A stretch of DNA of 50,699 nucleotides from Acidobacteriota bacterium. Lineage in GTDB: Bacteria > Acidobacteriota > Terriglobia > Bryobacterales > Bryobacteraceae. The stretch's first letter is position 1. The number at the start of each line of letters is the position of its first letter. Below the pieces are notes generated by a model. It was not told where the DNA came from and searched no databases. It saw only the letters and a list, made by a program, of their open reading frames with translations. Both the position numbers and the translations under genes were made by a program. The DNA is taken from assembly GCA_016178945.1 (NCBI GenBank), contig JACOSH010000212.1, forward strand, positions 1-50,699, written 5' to 3'. Shown piece by piece: positions 23,393-35,602 of this stretch.

Positions 23393-23421
23393 TTGGGGAT
23401 TCCGGGGAGATCGTGCATAAT
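23393..23421 (+). promoter_or_regulatory. Candidate promoter of the ACIII-caa3 operon
   Basis: TTGGGG (23393-23398) and CATAAT (23416-23421, 5/6) are separated by exactly 17 bases. The expected transcript start near 23428 leaves a leader of about 60 bases before actA. The leader contains GGAGG 13 bases before the ATG. It is the only good candidate in the 120-base gap and would drive the whole respiratory operon. Confidence 0.5.
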
Positions 23422-23490
23422 AGGGAATCTCTGATGGGAATCGATCCAATCAGGCCAGCGGTGTCTGGAAACGGAGGCCGGCCGTAAGCC

Positions 23491-24141
23491 ATGGCCCAGA
23501 TCTTCCATCACAGCACCAACACCTTCTCCAAGCTGAGCATCTTTGGAGCGGTATTCATTCTGGCGCTGCTGCTGTGGCTGTTTGGAGCATTCAGCCGGTC
23601 GTCCTACGCGACGCAGGCCGGCGTGGATCGCGAGCAGCCGGTGCCCTTCAGCCATGCGCACCACGTGGGAGGAATCGGCATCGATTGCCGGTACTGTCAT
23701 ACTTCGGTGGAAACGTCGGCGGTGGCGGGGATCCCTCCAACAAAGACATGCATGAACTGTCATTCGCAGGTGTGGAACTCGAGCCCCACGCTCGAGCCGG
23801 TGCGCGAGAGTTTCCGCTCGGACCGCTCCATCGAGTGGACGCGCGTGCACGACCTCCCCGACTTTGCCTACTTCAACCACAGCATTCATCTCAAGAAGGG
23901 GATGGCGTGCGAGGTTTGTCACGGCCGCGTGGACAAAATGCCGCTGATGCATCAGCAGGCGTCGCTGCAAATGGAGTGGTGCCTGGACTGTCACCGCAAC
24001 CCGGAGAAGTACGTCCGGAGGCGCGAGGATGTGTTCAAGATGGGCTACGAGCCGCCGGCCGACCAGCTCGCGTTCGGCCTGCACTTGGTGAAGGAGTACA
24101 AGATTCAGAGTAGGACGAGTTGTTCGACGTGTCATAGGTAG
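23491..24141 (+). CDS. actA: ACIII subunit ActA, membrane-anchored pentaheme cytochrome c
   Basis: ActA is the multiheme subunit of alternative complex III, which oxidises menaquinol and passes electrons to the terminal oxidase. This 216-residue protein has one N-terminal membrane helix (LSIFGAVFILALLLWLFGAF) and five CxxCH sites: CRYCH, CMNCH, CEVCH, CLDCH and CSTCH, the last at the extreme C-terminus. Five hemes and the short length agree with known ActA. Extra histidines (FSHAHHVGG, YFNHSIHLKK) fit bis-His ligation. It is the first gene of a twelve-gene plus-strand operon. A hairpin-rich 74-base spacer, unusually long for this operon, separates it from actB. Confidence 0.95.
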   Translation: MAQIFHHSTNTFSKLSIFGAVFILALLLWLFGAFSRSSYATQAGVDREQPVPFSHAHHVGGIGIDCRYCHTSVETSAVAGIPPTKTCMNCHSQVWNSSPTLEPVRESFRSDRSIEWTRVHDLPDFAYFNHSIHLKKGMACEVCHGRVDKMPLMHQQASLQMEWCLDCHRNPEKYVRRREDVFKMGYEPPADQLAFGLHLVKEYKIQSRTSCSTCHR

Positions 24142-24142
24142 G

Positions 24143-24209
24143 AGGTGTCAGGTGTTAGGTGTGAGGTGTTAGGGAAGAACGACGCCCGCCCCCCTAACAC
24201 CTGACACCT
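24143..24209 (+). repeat. GGTGTNA heptamer repeats forming a 16-bp hairpin between actA and actB
   Basis: Four tandem heptamers GGTGTCA, GGTGTTA, GGTGTGA, GGTGTTA run from 24144 to 24171. The inverted units TAACACC and TGACACC follow near 24195-24208. AGGTGTCAGGTGTTAG (24143-24158) is a perfect 16-base inverted match to 24194-24209. The second GGTGTTA block can pair with the same right arm, giving an alternative hairpin. The right arm ends six bases before the actB ATG, and no Shine-Dalgarno is visible there. No T-run follows. Possible roles are a processing or attenuation signal, or a dispersed repeat. Confidence 0.75.
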
Positions 24210-24215
24210 GCTTTT

Positions 24216-27110
<2,895 letters not shown>

Positions 27111-28511
27111 ATGGAACCGGACCAGACACAGATCGAGCCGCTCACGCTGGGCGAGCAGAGGCGCGCCGAGCTGGTGGGACCGGGCCATTCCTTTGCCACC
27201 GTCACCGACAAGATCAGCTCGATCGTGCTGACGCGCAAGACCACGCTGGGCTTCCTGGGGGCGTTTACGGTGGCGTTCGGCTTGGCCATGATGCTTTTCT
27301 ACACCCTGGCCTACGTAGTGGTGGTGGGCGTGGGAGCCTTCGGCGTCAACGTGCCGGTGGGCTGGGGATTCGACATCATCAATTTCGTGTGGTGGATCGG
27401 CATCGGGCACGCGGGCACGCTGATTTCGGCGATCCTGCTCCTGTTGCGGCAGCAGTGGCGCACGTCGATCAACCGTTTCGCCGAGGCCATGACGCTGTTC
27501 GCGGTGGCCTGCGCGGCGCTGTATCCGATCATGCACACGGGCCGCCCCTGGCTGGCGATCTATTGGCTCTTCCCCTATCCCAACACGATGGGGCTGTGGC
27601 CGCAGTTCCGCAGCCCGCTCATCTGGGACGTCTTTGCCGTGTCGACCTACGCCACCGTGTCGGCGCTGTTCTGGTTCGTGGGCCTGATTCCGGACCTGGC
27701 CACGCTGCGCGACCGGGCCACCGCGAGATTCGCCCGGTTCGCCTACGGAATGCTGGCCATGGGCTGGCGCGGCTCGGCCATGCATTGGCACCGCTATGAG
27801 ACCGCGTCGCTGCTGCTGGCCGGGCTGGCCACGCCGCTGGTGGTGTCGGTCCACACCATCGTCAGTTTCGACTTCGCGGTCTCGGTGCTTCCCGGATGGC
27901 ACGCCACCATCTTTCCGCCCTACTTCGTCGCCGGCGCCATTTATTCCGGTTTCGCCATGGTGATGACGCTGGCCATCCCGCTGCGCGTGGTCTACGGCCT
28001 GGAAGACTTCATCACCCTGCGCCACTTGCAGAACATGGCCAAGATTATCCTGGCGACCGGACTGATCGTGGCCTACGGCTACATGATGGAAGCGTTCACG
28101 GCCTGGTACAGCGGCAACGAGTACGAGCGGTTCATGATCCTCAACCGCCTGAAGGGGCCGTACGCGGTGATGTACTGGGCGCTGATCGCCTGCAACGTCA
28201 TTGCGCCGCAGATCCTGTGGTTCGGGAAGCTGCGCCGGAACGTCGCGCTGCTGTTCGCGATGTCGCTGGTGGTGAACGTGGGCATGTGGCTGGAGCGCTA
28301 CGTCATCATCGTCACCAGCCTGCACCGCGACTTTCTGCCGTCTTCCTGGGGCCTGTATTCCGGCTCGAAGTGGGACTGGTCGATGTACATCGGGACCATC
28401 GGGCTGTTCCTGACGCTGCTGTTCCTGTTCATCCGCTTCCTGCCGATGATCTCGATCTTCGAGATGCGCACCATTCTGCCTCAGGCCGAGGTCAAAGAGG
28501 AGGGACAGTGA
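27111..28511 (+). CDS. actC: ACIII subunit ActC, NrfD/PsrC-like quinol-binding membrane protein
   Basis: ActC is one of two NrfD-type membrane subunits of ACIII and is thought to hold the menaquinol site. This 466-residue protein has about ten membrane helices. Typical segments are FDIINFVWWIGIGHAGTLIS, MHTGRPWLAIYWLFPYPNT and HRYETASLLLAGLATPLVVSVHTIVSFDFA. The ATG follows the actB stop without a gap, and the stop overlaps the actD start in GTGA. Length and order match known ACIII operons. Confidence 0.95.
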   Translation: MEPDQTQIEPLTLGEQRRAELVGPGHSFATVTDKISSIVLTRKTTLGFLGAFTVAFGLAMMLFYTLAYVVVVGVGAFGVNVPVGWGFDIINFVWWIGIGHAGTLISAILLLLRQQWRTSINRFAEAMTLFAVACAALYPIMHTGRPWLAIYWLFPYPNTMGLWPQFRSPLIWDVFAVSTYATVSALFWFVGLIPDLATLRDRATARFARFAYGMLAMGWRGSAMHWHRYETASLLLAGLATPLVVSVHTIVSFDFAVSVLPGWHATIFPPYFVAGAIYSGFAMVMTLAIPLRVVYGLEDFITLRHLQNMAKIILATGLIVAYGYMMEAFTAWYSGNEYERFMILNRLKGPYAVMYWALIACNVIAPQILWFGKLRRNVALLFAMSLVVNVGMWLERYVIIVTSLHRDFLPSSWGLYSGSKWDWSMYIGTIGLFLTLLFLFIRFLPMISIFEMRTILPQAEVKEEGQ

Positions 28512-29059
28512 AGCTCAAGCGCGGGCCACAACACTCCATCTACGGCCTGATGGCGGAGTTCGACAATCCCTCCGCGCTGGTGGCGGCGGCGCGCAAGGCG
28601 CGGGAGGCCGGCTACAAGAAGATGGATGCATACTCACCCTACCCGATTGAAGAACTGGTCGAAGCGCTGGGACAGCATCACGACCGTTTGTCGCTGCTGG
28701 TGCTGATGGGCGGCCTGTTGGGGCTGGGGGCCGGTCTGACGCTGGAATACTGGGCCGCGGTGATCGCCTACCCAATGAACGTGGGCGGGCGGCCGCTGGC
28801 GAGCTGGCCGGCCTTCATCCCGCCGGCCTTTGAGACGACCATCCTGTTCGCGGCGCTCGCCGCCGTCCTGGGGATGCTGGGCCTGAACGGGCTGCCCATG
28901 CCCTACCATCCGGTGTTCAACGTCGAACGGTTCGCGCTGGCGTCGCGCAACCGGTTTTTCCTGTGCATCGAGTCGCGGGATCCGCTGTTTGACCGGGAGA
29001 AAACCGTGACGTTTCTGGAAACCCTGGAGCCGCGCGAGGTGGCGGAAGTTGCGTACTAG
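28508..29059 (+). CDS. actD: ACIII subunit ActD
   Basis: ActD is a 183-residue membrane subunit of alternative complex III with no cofactor. The N-terminal cytoplasmic part, HSIYGLMAEFDNPSALVAAARKAREAGYKKMDAYSPYPIEEL, is the DUF3341 signature. Two helices follow (LLVLMGGLLGLGAGLTL and TTILFAALAAVLGMLGLNGL), then a short C-terminal region with RNRFFLCIESRDPLFD. The GTG at 28508 overlaps the actC stop (GTGA). The track's longer frame (27896) begins inside actC out of frame and should be ignored. Confidence 0.93.
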   Translation: MKLKRGPQHSIYGLMAEFDNPSALVAAARKAREAGYKKMDAYSPYPIEELVEALGQHHDRLSLLVLMGGLLGLGAGLTLEYWAAVIAYPMNVGGRPLASWPAFIPPAFETTILFAALAAVLGMLGLNGLPMPYHPVFNVERFALASRNRFFLCIESRDPLFDREKTVTFLETLEPREVAEVAY

Positions 29060-29618
29060 AGCGAGGGCAATTCCGGTGGTGGGTCTGGTCCTGTTGGCCG
29101 GGGCCTGCCGCCAGGATATGCACGATCAACCGAAATACGAGCCGCTGGAGGCGAGCAAGTTCTTTGCCGACCGGCGGGCGTCGCGGCCGCTGGTGGCCGG
29201 GACGGTGGCGCGCGGCCACCTGCGGGAAGATGTCCACTTCTACACCGGCAAATCCGGGGACCAGGATGTGACCACTTTTCCCTTCGCCGTGACCCGGGAG
29301 GTGATCGAGCGCGGCCAGGGGCGGTACAACGTCTATTGCCGGCCGTGTCACGACCCGACCGGCTACGGGCTGGGAATGGTGGTGCGGCGCGGGCTGCGGC
29401 GTCCGCCCTCGTTCCACATCGACCGGCTGCGGGAAGCTCCAGTGGGACATTTCTACGACGTGATGACCAACGGCTTCGGGCTGATGCCCGACTACGCCGC
29501 GCAGATTCCGGCGCGGGATCGGTGGGCGATTATCGCCTACATCCGGGTGCTCCAGCGCAGCCAGTATGCCACGATCGAGGATGTGCCCGCGGACAAGCGC
29601 GCGGAGGTGAAGAAGTGA
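29049..29618 (+). CDS. actE: ACIII subunit ActE, monoheme cytochrome c lipoprotein
   Basis: ActE is the monoheme cytochrome c of ACIII and the likely exit point for electrons. The 189-residue protein has a lipoprotein signal (VVGLVLLAGAC, with Cys about residue 20) and one heme site, CRPCH, near residue 97. FGLMPDYAAQIPARDRWAIIAYIRVLQ contains the axial Met and the conserved cytochrome c C-terminal helix. The start is a TTG at 29049 inside the last codons of actD, with GAGGTGG upstream. The stop overlaps the actF GTG in GTGA. Confidence 0.94.
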   Translation: MRTRARAIPVVGLVLLAGACRQDMHDQPKYEPLEASKFFADRRASRPLVAGTVARGHLREDVHFYTGKSGDQDVTTFPFAVTREVIERGQGRYNVYCRPCHDPTGYGLGMVVRRGLRRPPSFHIDRLREAPVGHFYDVMTNGFGLMPDYAAQIPARDRWAIIAYIRVLQRSQYATIEDVPADKRAEVKK

Positions 29619-30805
29619 CCCACGCCACTTCATCTGAAATGCTGGCTCGCATCGATGGCCTGCGGCAGCGCGCGCTGATTGCGGGCGCCGGGGCCCTGGT
29701 CCTGTGCGGCCTCGGCGCGTTCGTGAATCCGGACCAGTTTTTCCGCTCCTACCTGATCGCGTTCGTGCTCTGGAATGGCGTGGCCCTGGGCTCGCTGGCG
29801 ATCAAGATGCTGCACCAGATGACCGGCGGGGCGTGGGGACTGGTGATCGGGCGCCTGCTGGAGGCGGCGTCGCGCACCTTTCCGTACACGCTGCTGCTGT
29901 TTCTCCCGCTGGTGTTCGGGACCAAGAGCCTGTATATCTGGTCGCACCCGGAAGTTGTGGGCGCGGATCAGGCGCTGCGCGACAAAGCCCCTTACCTCAA
30001 CACGACCTTTTTCCTGGCTCGCGCCGCCTTCTACTTCGCGGTCTGGAACGGGCTGGCCTACTTCCTCAGCAAGTGGTCGCGCGAGCAGGATGAGGGCGGC
30101 GCCGAACCGTATCACACCCGGCTCCAGGTGCTCAGCGGTCCGGGACTGCTGCTGTACGGTTTTACCGTGACCTTCTCGTCGATCGATTGGGTGATGTCGC
30201 TCGACCCGCACTATTCCTCGACCATTTACGGCATCCTGTTCATGGGCGGCCAGGGCGTTTCGGCGCTGGCGCTGGTGATTACGATCGTTGTGGTGCTGGG
30301 CGATCACGAGCCGCTCAAGAGCGCGATCACCTCCCGGCACCTGCACGACCTGGGCAAGCTGTTGTTTGCCTTCATCATGCTGTGGGCCTACTTTTCGTTC
30401 TCGCAGTACCTCATCACCTGGTCGGCGAACCTGCCGGAGGAGATCCCCTTCTACCTGAAGCGGACCCAGGGCGGCTGGCAATTCATCGCCGTGGCCCTGC
30501 TGGTGGGCCACTTTGTACTGCCGTTCGCGCTGCTGCTGTCGCGCGGGACCAAGCAGAACCGCCGCCTGGTGCTCGGAGTGGCGCTGTTCCTGTTGTTCAT
30601 GCGCCTGGTGGACATCTATTTCCTGGCCGGACCTTCGGGGCACGGCGAAGGCCCGGCGGCCTTGCACTTGCACTGGATGGACCTGGCCGCGCCGGTAGCG
30701 GTGGGCGGCTTGTGGCTGGCGGCGTTTTTCTGGCAGTTGAAGCAGCGGCCGCTATTGCCGGCCCACGATCCCATGCTGGAGGAGGCGCTCGAACATGGAC
30801 GTTAA
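29615..30805 (+). CDS. actF: ACIII subunit ActF, second NrfD-like membrane subunit
   Basis: ActF is the second NrfD/PsrC-related membrane protein of alternative complex III. The 396-residue protein has about ten helices and begins from a GTG (MTHATSSEMLARID). Recognisable parts are the loop WSREQDEGGAEPYHTRLQVLSGPGLLLYGF, FSSIDWVMSLDPHYSSTIYGILF and LMLWAYFSFSQYLITWSANLPEEIPFYLKR-type text, all common in ActF proteins. It is coupled to actE by GTGA and overlaps the next small gene by 11 bases. The longer track frame from 29336 is out of frame with actE and not real. Confidence 0.93.
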   Translation: MTHATSSEMLARIDGLRQRALIAGAGALVLCGLGAFVNPDQFFRSYLIAFVLWNGVALGSLAIKMLHQMTGGAWGLVIGRLLEAASRTFPYTLLLFLPLVFGTKSLYIWSHPEVVGADQALRDKAPYLNTTFFLARAAFYFAVWNGLAYFLSKWSREQDEGGAEPYHTRLQVLSGPGLLLYGFTVTFSSIDWVMSLDPHYSSTIYGILFMGGQGVSALALVITIVVVLGDHEPLKSAITSRHLHDLGKLLFAFIMLWAYFSFSQYLITWSANLPEEIPFYLKRTQGGWQFIAVALLVGHFVLPFALLLSRGTKQNRRLVLGVALFLLFMRLVDIYFLAGPSGHGEGPAALHLHWMDLAAPVAVGGLWLAAFFWQLKQRPLLPAHDPMLEEALEHGR

Positions 30806-31187
30806 GACTCCCCCGCATGGCGGTCACGAGGCGAGCGACGTCAATGTGCGCTCGGTCAGCCGGTTCACGATCGGCCTGACGCTGGTCACCATCTTCGTCC
30901 TGGGGCTGATGTGGCTGGTGATGGACTTCTTCCTCGGGCGCGAGGCCGCGCGCAGTCCCAAGCCGGCTCCGATGATCGCGGCCGATCCGTTGAAAGAGCC
31001 ACCCGAGCCGCGGCTGCAGACCAAGCCGGCGCTGGATCTCCAGAAGGTTCGCGAGGACGAAGAGGCGCTGCTCCATCAGTACGGCTGGGTGGACCCGGAC
31101 AAGGGCATCGTGCGAATTCCGGTGGAGCGGGCGATGGAGCTGGTGGCCAAAGAAGGACTGCCGGTCCGGCCGGGAGGTGGGAAATGA
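30795..31187 (+). CDS. Small single-TM protein of the ACIII-caa3 operon
   Basis: This is a 130-residue protein with a soluble N-terminus (MDVKTPPHGGHEASDVNVRSVSRF), one membrane helix (TIGLTLVTIFVLGLMWLVMDFFLG) and a periplasmic tail. The tail contains PRLQTKPALDLQKVREDEEALLHQYGWVDPDKGIVRIPVERAMELV. That motif recurs in small proteins beside ACIII and caa3 genes in other phyla, from general knowledge. It has no cofactor motif. It overlaps actF and is coupled to sco by ATGA, so it is probably an accessory or structural subunit of the supercomplex. I do not assign a named act gene. Confidence 0.8.
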   Translation: MDVKTPPHGGHEASDVNVRSVSRFTIGLTLVTIFVLGLMWLVMDFFLGREAARSPKPAPMIAADPLKEPPEPRLQTKPALDLQKVREDEEALLHQYGWVDPDKGIVRIPVERAMELVAKEGLPVRPGGGK

Positions 31188-32011
31188 AAATGCTTCTGCT
31201 GGCTGTGGCAGGACTGGCGTCCGCGCAGAACTTCATGCGCCAGCCCGTGGGCCGGCCGTCGGCCGATCCGGTGCCGGGTCTGAAGGAGGTCGGCTTCGAC
31301 CAGAAGCTTGACCGCCAGTTGCCGCTGCACCTGATGTTTCGGGACGAGACCGGCCGCTTGGCGGCGCTGGGCGAATACTTCAAGACCCGCCCGGTAATCG
31401 TGGCGCCGGTCTACTACGAGTGCCCGATGCTGTGCTCCCAGATCCTGCAGGGCCTGGTGGCGGGCCTGAAGCCCGTGAATCTGGATGCGGGCAAGGACTT
31501 CGAAGTGCTGGCGGTCAGCTTCGATCCGTCGGAGACGCCGGCGCAGGCGCTCAGGAAGAAGGAAATGTACGCCGCCCGCTATAAACGGCCCGCGGGCGAA
31601 ACCGGTTTTCACTTCCTGACCGGGGATGCGGCGTCGATCCAGGCATTGATGGCCGCGATGGGCTTCCGCTACACCTTCGATCCTAAGACCCGGCAGTTCG
31701 CTCACGCCAGCGGCGTTCTGGTGGCGACCCCGCAAGGCCGGATCTCCCGCTATCTGTACGGCGTGGAATACGCACCAAGGGATCTGCGGCTGGGTCTGGT
31801 AGAGGCTTCCCGCAACCAGATCGGATCGGCCGTCGACCAGTTGTTGCTCTACTGCTATCACTACGATCCGGCTACGGGAAAGTACACGGCCGCGGCGATG
31901 AATATTCTGCGCCTGGCGGCGCTGGCGACGCTGGTGGCGTTAGGCGGCTTTGTCATTGCGATGCTGCGCCGTGACAGGATCCGGCGCATCGACCTGATGA
32001 GTGGAGTCTAA
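31184..32011 (+). CDS. Sco1/SenC-type copper chaperone with C-terminal membrane helix
   Basis: Sco proteins deliver copper to, or reduce, the CuA site of cytochrome oxidase subunit II. This 275-residue protein has a signal peptide (MKMLLLAVAGLASAQ), a thioredoxin-like core with the copper motif YYECPMLCSQ (CxxxC) and the His ligand in FAHASGVLVATPQGR. Unlike the usual N-terminally anchored Sco, it ends in a membrane helix (ILRLAALATLVALGGFVIAML) and a basic tail, so it is anchored at the C-terminus. It directly precedes coxB, its expected client, whose ATG shares a base with the sco stop. Confidence 0.92.
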   Translation: MKMLLLAVAGLASAQNFMRQPVGRPSADPVPGLKEVGFDQKLDRQLPLHLMFRDETGRLAALGEYFKTRPVIVAPVYYECPMLCSQILQGLVAGLKPVNLDAGKDFEVLAVSFDPSETPAQALRKKEMYAARYKRPAGETGFHFLTGDAASIQALMAAMGFRYTFDPKTRQFAHASGVLVATPQGRISRYLYGVEYAPRDLRLGLVEASRNQIGSAVDQLLLYCYHYDPATGKYTAAAMNILRLAALATLVALGGFVIAMLRRDRIRRIDLMSGV

Positions 32012-32976
32012 TGGGTTCCCGACTGCCTTTATTCCCGGAGCAGGGCTCGGCGCTGGCCGGCGAAGTGGACACGTTCTACTTTTTCATGCTGGCCGTGAGC
32101 GCGTTCTTTTCCGTGCTCATCGCCGGGCTGGTCATCTATTTCGCGGTCCGCTACCGCCGGCGTTCCGAGAACCAGCGCGGCGAGGCGATCCACGGGGGAA
32201 TGACGCTGGAAATCGCCTGGATGGTGATTCCGTTTTTTTTGACGATGATCATGTTCTTCTGGAGCGCCAAGCTCTTCGTCCGGATCAGCCGTCCGCCCGA
32301 CGATGCCATGGAGATCTACGCTGTCGGCAAGCAGTGGATGTGGAAGCTGCAGCACAAGGAGGGCCAGCGGGAGATCAATGAGCTGCATATCCCGCTGGGC
32401 CAGGCGGTCCGGCTGAAAATGACCTCCGAGGACGTGATCCACAGCTTCTACGTACCGGTGTTTCGAACCAAGATGGATGTGCTTCCCGGCCGCTACACCA
32501 CCACCTGGTTCAAGCCCACTAAGACCGGCAAGTTTCACCTGTTCTGCGCCGAGTACTGCGGCACCAAGCACTCCGGGATGATCGGGTGGGTTCATGTCAT
32601 GGAGCCGAACGAATACCAGGCCTGGCTGGCGGGCGGCGCCGAAGAGGGGACGCTGGCCACGCGAGGCAGCAAGCTGTTCCAGGACCTGGCGTGCATCAAC
32701 TGCCATCGCCCCGATGGCAAGGGGCGCGGGCCCAGCCTGGAAGGGCTGTTCGGGGACCGGATCGATCTGGAAGACGGGGAAAAGGCGGTGGTGGACGAAG
32801 GCTATCTTCGCGAGTCCATCCTGAGCCCGCAGGCCAGGCTGGCCAAAGGCTATCCGCCGATCATGCCGACCTTCCAGGGGCTGGTCACGGAAGATCAGCT
32901 CCTGCAGTTGATCGAGTACATCAAGAACACGGAGAAGAAGACCAAACCCGGGGCTGCGCCCGCGGCCAAACGGTAA
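32011..32976 (+). CDS. coxB: Cytochrome c oxidase subunit II with fused cytochrome c (caa3 type)
   Basis: This is a 321-residue CoxB. Two membrane helices (about residues 22-45 and 68-92) are followed by the CuA cupredoxin domain: [26 protein letters not shown] and the CuA loop [16 protein letters not shown]. After about residue 220 a class I cytochrome c domain carries [20 protein letters not shown] and a Met ligand in MPTFQG. This fusion defines a caa3 oxidase and removes the need for a separate cytochrome c between ACIII and the oxidase. It has no cleavable signal peptide. It overlaps sco by one base and precedes coxA by four bases. Confidence 0.96.
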   Translation: MGSRLPLFPEQGSALAGEVDTFYFFMLAVSAFFSVLIAGLVIYFAVRYRRRSENQRGEAIHGGMTLEIAWMVIPFFLTMIMFFWSAKLFVRISRPPDDAMEIYAVGKQWMWKLQHKEGQREINELHIPLGQAVRLKMTSEDVIHSFYVPVFRTKMDVLPGRYTTTWFKPTKTGKFHLFCAEYCGTKHSGMIGWVHVMEPNEYQAWLAGGAEEGTLATRGSKLFQDLACINCHRPDGKGRGPSLEGLFGDRIDLEDGEKAVVDEGYLRESILSPQARLAKGYPPIMPTFQGLVTEDQLLQLIEYIKNTEKKTKPGAAPAAKR

Positions 32977-32980
32977 ACGT

Positions 32981-34603
32981 ATGATCACGGCACGCGAAGA
33001 GAAGCTGAATTATCTGACGGCCGACTACGGCGTGAAGTCGTGGCTGCTGACCGTCGACCACAAGCGGATCGCCCTGCTCTACCTGGCCACGATCACCCTG
33101 TTCTTCTTTCTGGGCGGCGCTTTCGCGGTCCTGATCCGGCTGGAGCTGCTGACGCCGGCCGGCGACCTGGTGCAGTCCCAGACCTACAACAAGCTGTTCA
33201 CGATGCACGGCGTGATCATGGTGTTCTTCTTCCTGATCCCGGCGGTGCCCGCCGTGCTGGGGAATTTTCTGGTGCCCCTGATGATCGGAGCGCGCGACCT
33301 GGCCTTCCCGCGACTGAACCTGGCGAGTTGGTACATTTTCGTGATCGGCGGGACGTTATCGATCCTGGCCGCCATCCTGGGCGGCGTGGACACGGGCTGG
33401 ACGTTCTACACGCCCTACTCGAGCACGTACTCCAACACGTACGTCATGATCACGGCGGTGGGCATTTTCATCACCGGCTTCGCCTCCATCCTGACCGGGT
33501 TGAACTTCATCGTCACGATCCATCGCATGCGCGCGCCCGGGCTGACCTGGTTCCGCATGCCGCTGTTCATCTGGGCCAACTATGCGGCCAGCCTCATCAT
33601 GGTGCTGGGGACGCCGGTGGTGGCCGTCACCATCCTGCTGGTGGGGGTCGAGCGAGCCTTCGGGCTGTGCATCTTTAATCCCAACTGCGGCGGCGACCCG
33701 GTGTTGTTCCAGCACCTGTTCTGGTTCTACTCGCACCCGGCGGTCTACATCATGATCCTGCCGACCATGGGCGTGATCAGCGAGCTGGTGGCGGCCTGCA
33801 CCCGCAAGCAGATCTTCGGCTACAAGCTGGTGGCCATGGCCAGCGTCGCCATCGCGGTGCTGGGCTTTCTGGTGTGGGGTCATCACCTGTTTGTCAGCGG
33901 TCAATCCGTGTACGCCGGTCTGGTCTTTTCGTTCCTGAGCTACGCGGTGGGCATCCCGTCCGCGGTCAAGGTTTTCAACTGGACCGCGACGCTCTACAAG
34001 GGCGCCAACACCTATCAAACGCCGATGCTCTATGCCTTCGGTTTCATCGGGCTGTTTACCATCGGCGGTTTGACCGGCTTGATGCTGGCCGCCACGGGTC
34101 TGGACGTGCACGTGCACGACACCTACTTCGTGGTGGCCCATTTCCACTACATCATGGTGGGCGGCGCGATCATGGGCTACCTGGGCGGGATGCACTTCTG
34201 GTGGCCGAAGATGACCGGTCGCATGTATCCCGAGCTGCCGGCCAAGCTGTCGGCGCTGGTGATTTTTGTCGGATTCAACCTGACCTTCTTCCCCCAGTTC
34301 CTGCTGGGCTACCTGGGTATGCCGCGGCGCTATCACGCTTATCCGGAGGAGTTCCAGGTCCTGAACGTGATGTCGACGGCCGGGGCCTCGGTGCTGGCCT
34401 TCGGCTACGCTCTGCCGATGTTCTACTTCGTGTGGTCGCTGCGGTACGGCCAAAGAGTAGGCAACAACCCGTGGGGCGCGAAGGGATTGGAGTGGCTAAC
34501 TTCGTCGCCGCCGCCGACTCACAACTTCGACGTCACTCCGATCGTGACCGAGCCCGCCTATGCCTACGCCGCCGAGGAGGGAGCCGAAATTGTCCACACC
34601 TAG
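32981..34603 (+). CDS. coxA: Cytochrome c oxidase subunit I, A2-type heme-copper oxidase
   Basis: This 540-residue CoxA holds heme a, heme a3 and CuB and reduces O2. Visible ligands are the His in [11 protein letters not shown], the CuB His/Tyr pair in [14 protein letters not shown], the HH in [11 protein letters not shown], and the heme His pair in [12 protein letters not shown]. The helix VI motif is YSHPAVY instead of GHPEVY, so the D-channel Glu is replaced by a Tyr-Ser pair: this is the A2 subfamily, as in Rhodothermus marinus caa3. The K-channel Lys is present ([11 protein letters not shown]). About twelve helices. The 3' end overlaps the possible ATG of coxC. Confidence 0.97.
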   Translation: MITAREEKLNYLTADYGVKSWLLTVDHKRIALLYLATITLFFFLGGAFAVLIRLELLTPAGDLVQSQTYNKLFTMHGVIMVFFFLIPAVPAVLGNFLVPLMIGARDLAFPRLNLASWYIFVIGGTLSILAAILGGVDTGWTFYTPYSSTYSNTYVMITAVGIFITGFASILTGLNFIVTIHRMRAPGLTWFRMPLFIWANYAASLIMVLGTPVVAVTILLVGVERAFGLCIFNPNCGGDPVLFQHLFWFYSHPAVYIMILPTMGVISELVAACTRKQIFGYKLVAMASVAIAVLGFLVWGHHLFVSGQSVYAGLVFSFLSYAVGIPSAVKVFNWTATLYKGANTYQTPMLYAFGFIGLFTIGGLTGLMLAATGLDVHVHDTYFVVAHFHYIMVGGAIMGYLGGMHFWWPKMTGRMYPELPAKLSALVIFVGFNLTFFPQFLLGYLGMPRRYHAYPEEFQVLNVMSTAGASVLAFGYALPMFYFVWSLRYGQRVGNNPWGAKGLEWLTSSPPPTHNFDVTPIVTEPAYAYAAEEGAEIVHT

Positions 34604-35273
34604 CGCCGAGCACCCCGGACATCCGGCCGCGCTCCTGCACCATTTCGACACCGCCGAGCAGCAGAAGGACGCCTCCACACTGGGGATGTGGCTGTTCCTC
34701 ATCACCGAGATCATGTTCTTCGGCGGGATGTTCACCGCCTACGTGGCCGGACGCTTCCGCTTCCACGAAGCGTTCAAAGAGGCCAGCAACACGCTCGACG
34801 TCACGCTGGGCGCGATCAACACCACGGTGCTCATCTGCAGCAGCCTCACCATGGCGCTGGCCGTGCACGCCGCGCAGGTGGGCAAGAAGAAGCAGATCGT
34901 CTGGTTTCTGCTGGCGACCATCCTGCTGGGGTGCACCTTCCTGGGCGTGAAAGTGGTGGAGTATCACGACAAGTTCGTCCATCACCACGTGCCGGGCCTG
35001 CACTTCCACTTCCCCGGCCCGAATGCCCGCAATGCCGAGATGTTCTTCTCGATTTACTTCGGCATGACGGGCCTGCACGCGCTGCACATGGTGGTGGGCG
35101 TGGGGCTGCTGGCGGTGCTGGCCGTTCGAGCCGGCAAGGGCTGGTTCACGCCGGACTACTACACGCCGGTCGAGATGACCGGGCTCTACTGGCACTTCGT
35201 CGACATCGTCTGGATCTTCCTGTTCCCCCTGCTTTACCTGCTGGGGGCGCACTTCGCAATCACGGGGCACTAG
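34590..35273 (+). CDS. coxC: Cytochrome c oxidase subunit III
   Basis: CoxC is the third core membrane subunit. This 227-residue form has about five helices. The start of the conserved part is [26 protein letters not shown]; later come [26 protein letters not shown] and [23 protein letters not shown] take the TTG at 34590 because GAGGAGGGAG lies just upstream; the track's ATG at 34560 has no ribosome site and would add ten residues overlapping coxA. It lies seven bases from coxD. Confidence 0.93.
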   Translation: MSTPSAEHPGHPAALLHHFDTAEQQKDASTLGMWLFLITEIMFFGGMFTAYVAGRFRFHEAFKEASNTLDVTLGAINTTVLICSSLTMALAVHAAQVGKKKQIVWFLLATILLGCTFLGVKVVEYHDKFVHHHVPGLHFHFPGPNARNAEMFFSIYFGMTGLHALHMVVGVGLLAVLAVRAGKGWFTPDYYTPVEMTGLYWHFVDIVWIFLFPLLYLLGAHFAITGH

Positions 35274-35280
35274 CGGCGCT

Positions 35281-35571
35281 ATGTCGAATCACATCGTTTC
35301 CACAAGAATCTATTTCGCGGTTTTCGCCGCCCTGATCGTGTTCACCTGGGTGACGGTCGCGGTGGCGCGGATCGACCTGGGCCTGTATTTCAATACCGTG
35401 GCGGCCCTGGCGATCGCCGTGACCAAGGCTCTGCTGGTGGTCCTGTACTTCATGCACGTGCGCTATTCGACCAAGCTCACCAAGTTCGTGGTGGCCGGCG
35501 GCTTCCTCTGGCTGGTGATCATGATCGGGCTGGTGATGGCGGATTACTACACGCGGGCCTGGATCGGGTAG
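35281..35571 (+). CDS. coxD: Cytochrome c oxidase subunit IV (bacterial caa3 type)
   Basis: This is a 96-residue protein with three membrane helices, as in prokaryotic COX4. Typical motifs are VFAALIVFTWVTVAVA, VTKALLVVLYFMHVRYSTKLTKFVV and the final LVIMIGLVMADYYTRAW. It has no cofactor; it stabilises the oxidase, probably near CuB and subunit I. It closes the ACIII-caa3 operon, with no clear terminator after it. Confidence 0.93.
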   Translation: MSNHIVSTRIYFAVFAALIVFTWVTVAVARIDLGLYFNTVAALAIAVTKALLVVLYFMHVRYSTKLTKFVVAGGFLWLVIMIGLVMADYYTRAWIG

Positions 35572-35602
35572 CCTCATCCAACGTTGTACAATCAAATTGG
35601 AT

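Noticed and set aside
23371-23490. tRNA or small RNA in the largest intergenic gap
   Set aside because: I saw no cloverleaf, T-loop motif or strong hairpin with a T-run; only a promoter and ribosome site are supported.
24143-24209. CRISPR array or factor-independent terminator
   Set aside because: The units are only seven bases and contiguous, without spacers, so not CRISPR. The hairpin has no T-run and lies within an operon, so a simple terminator is unlikely.
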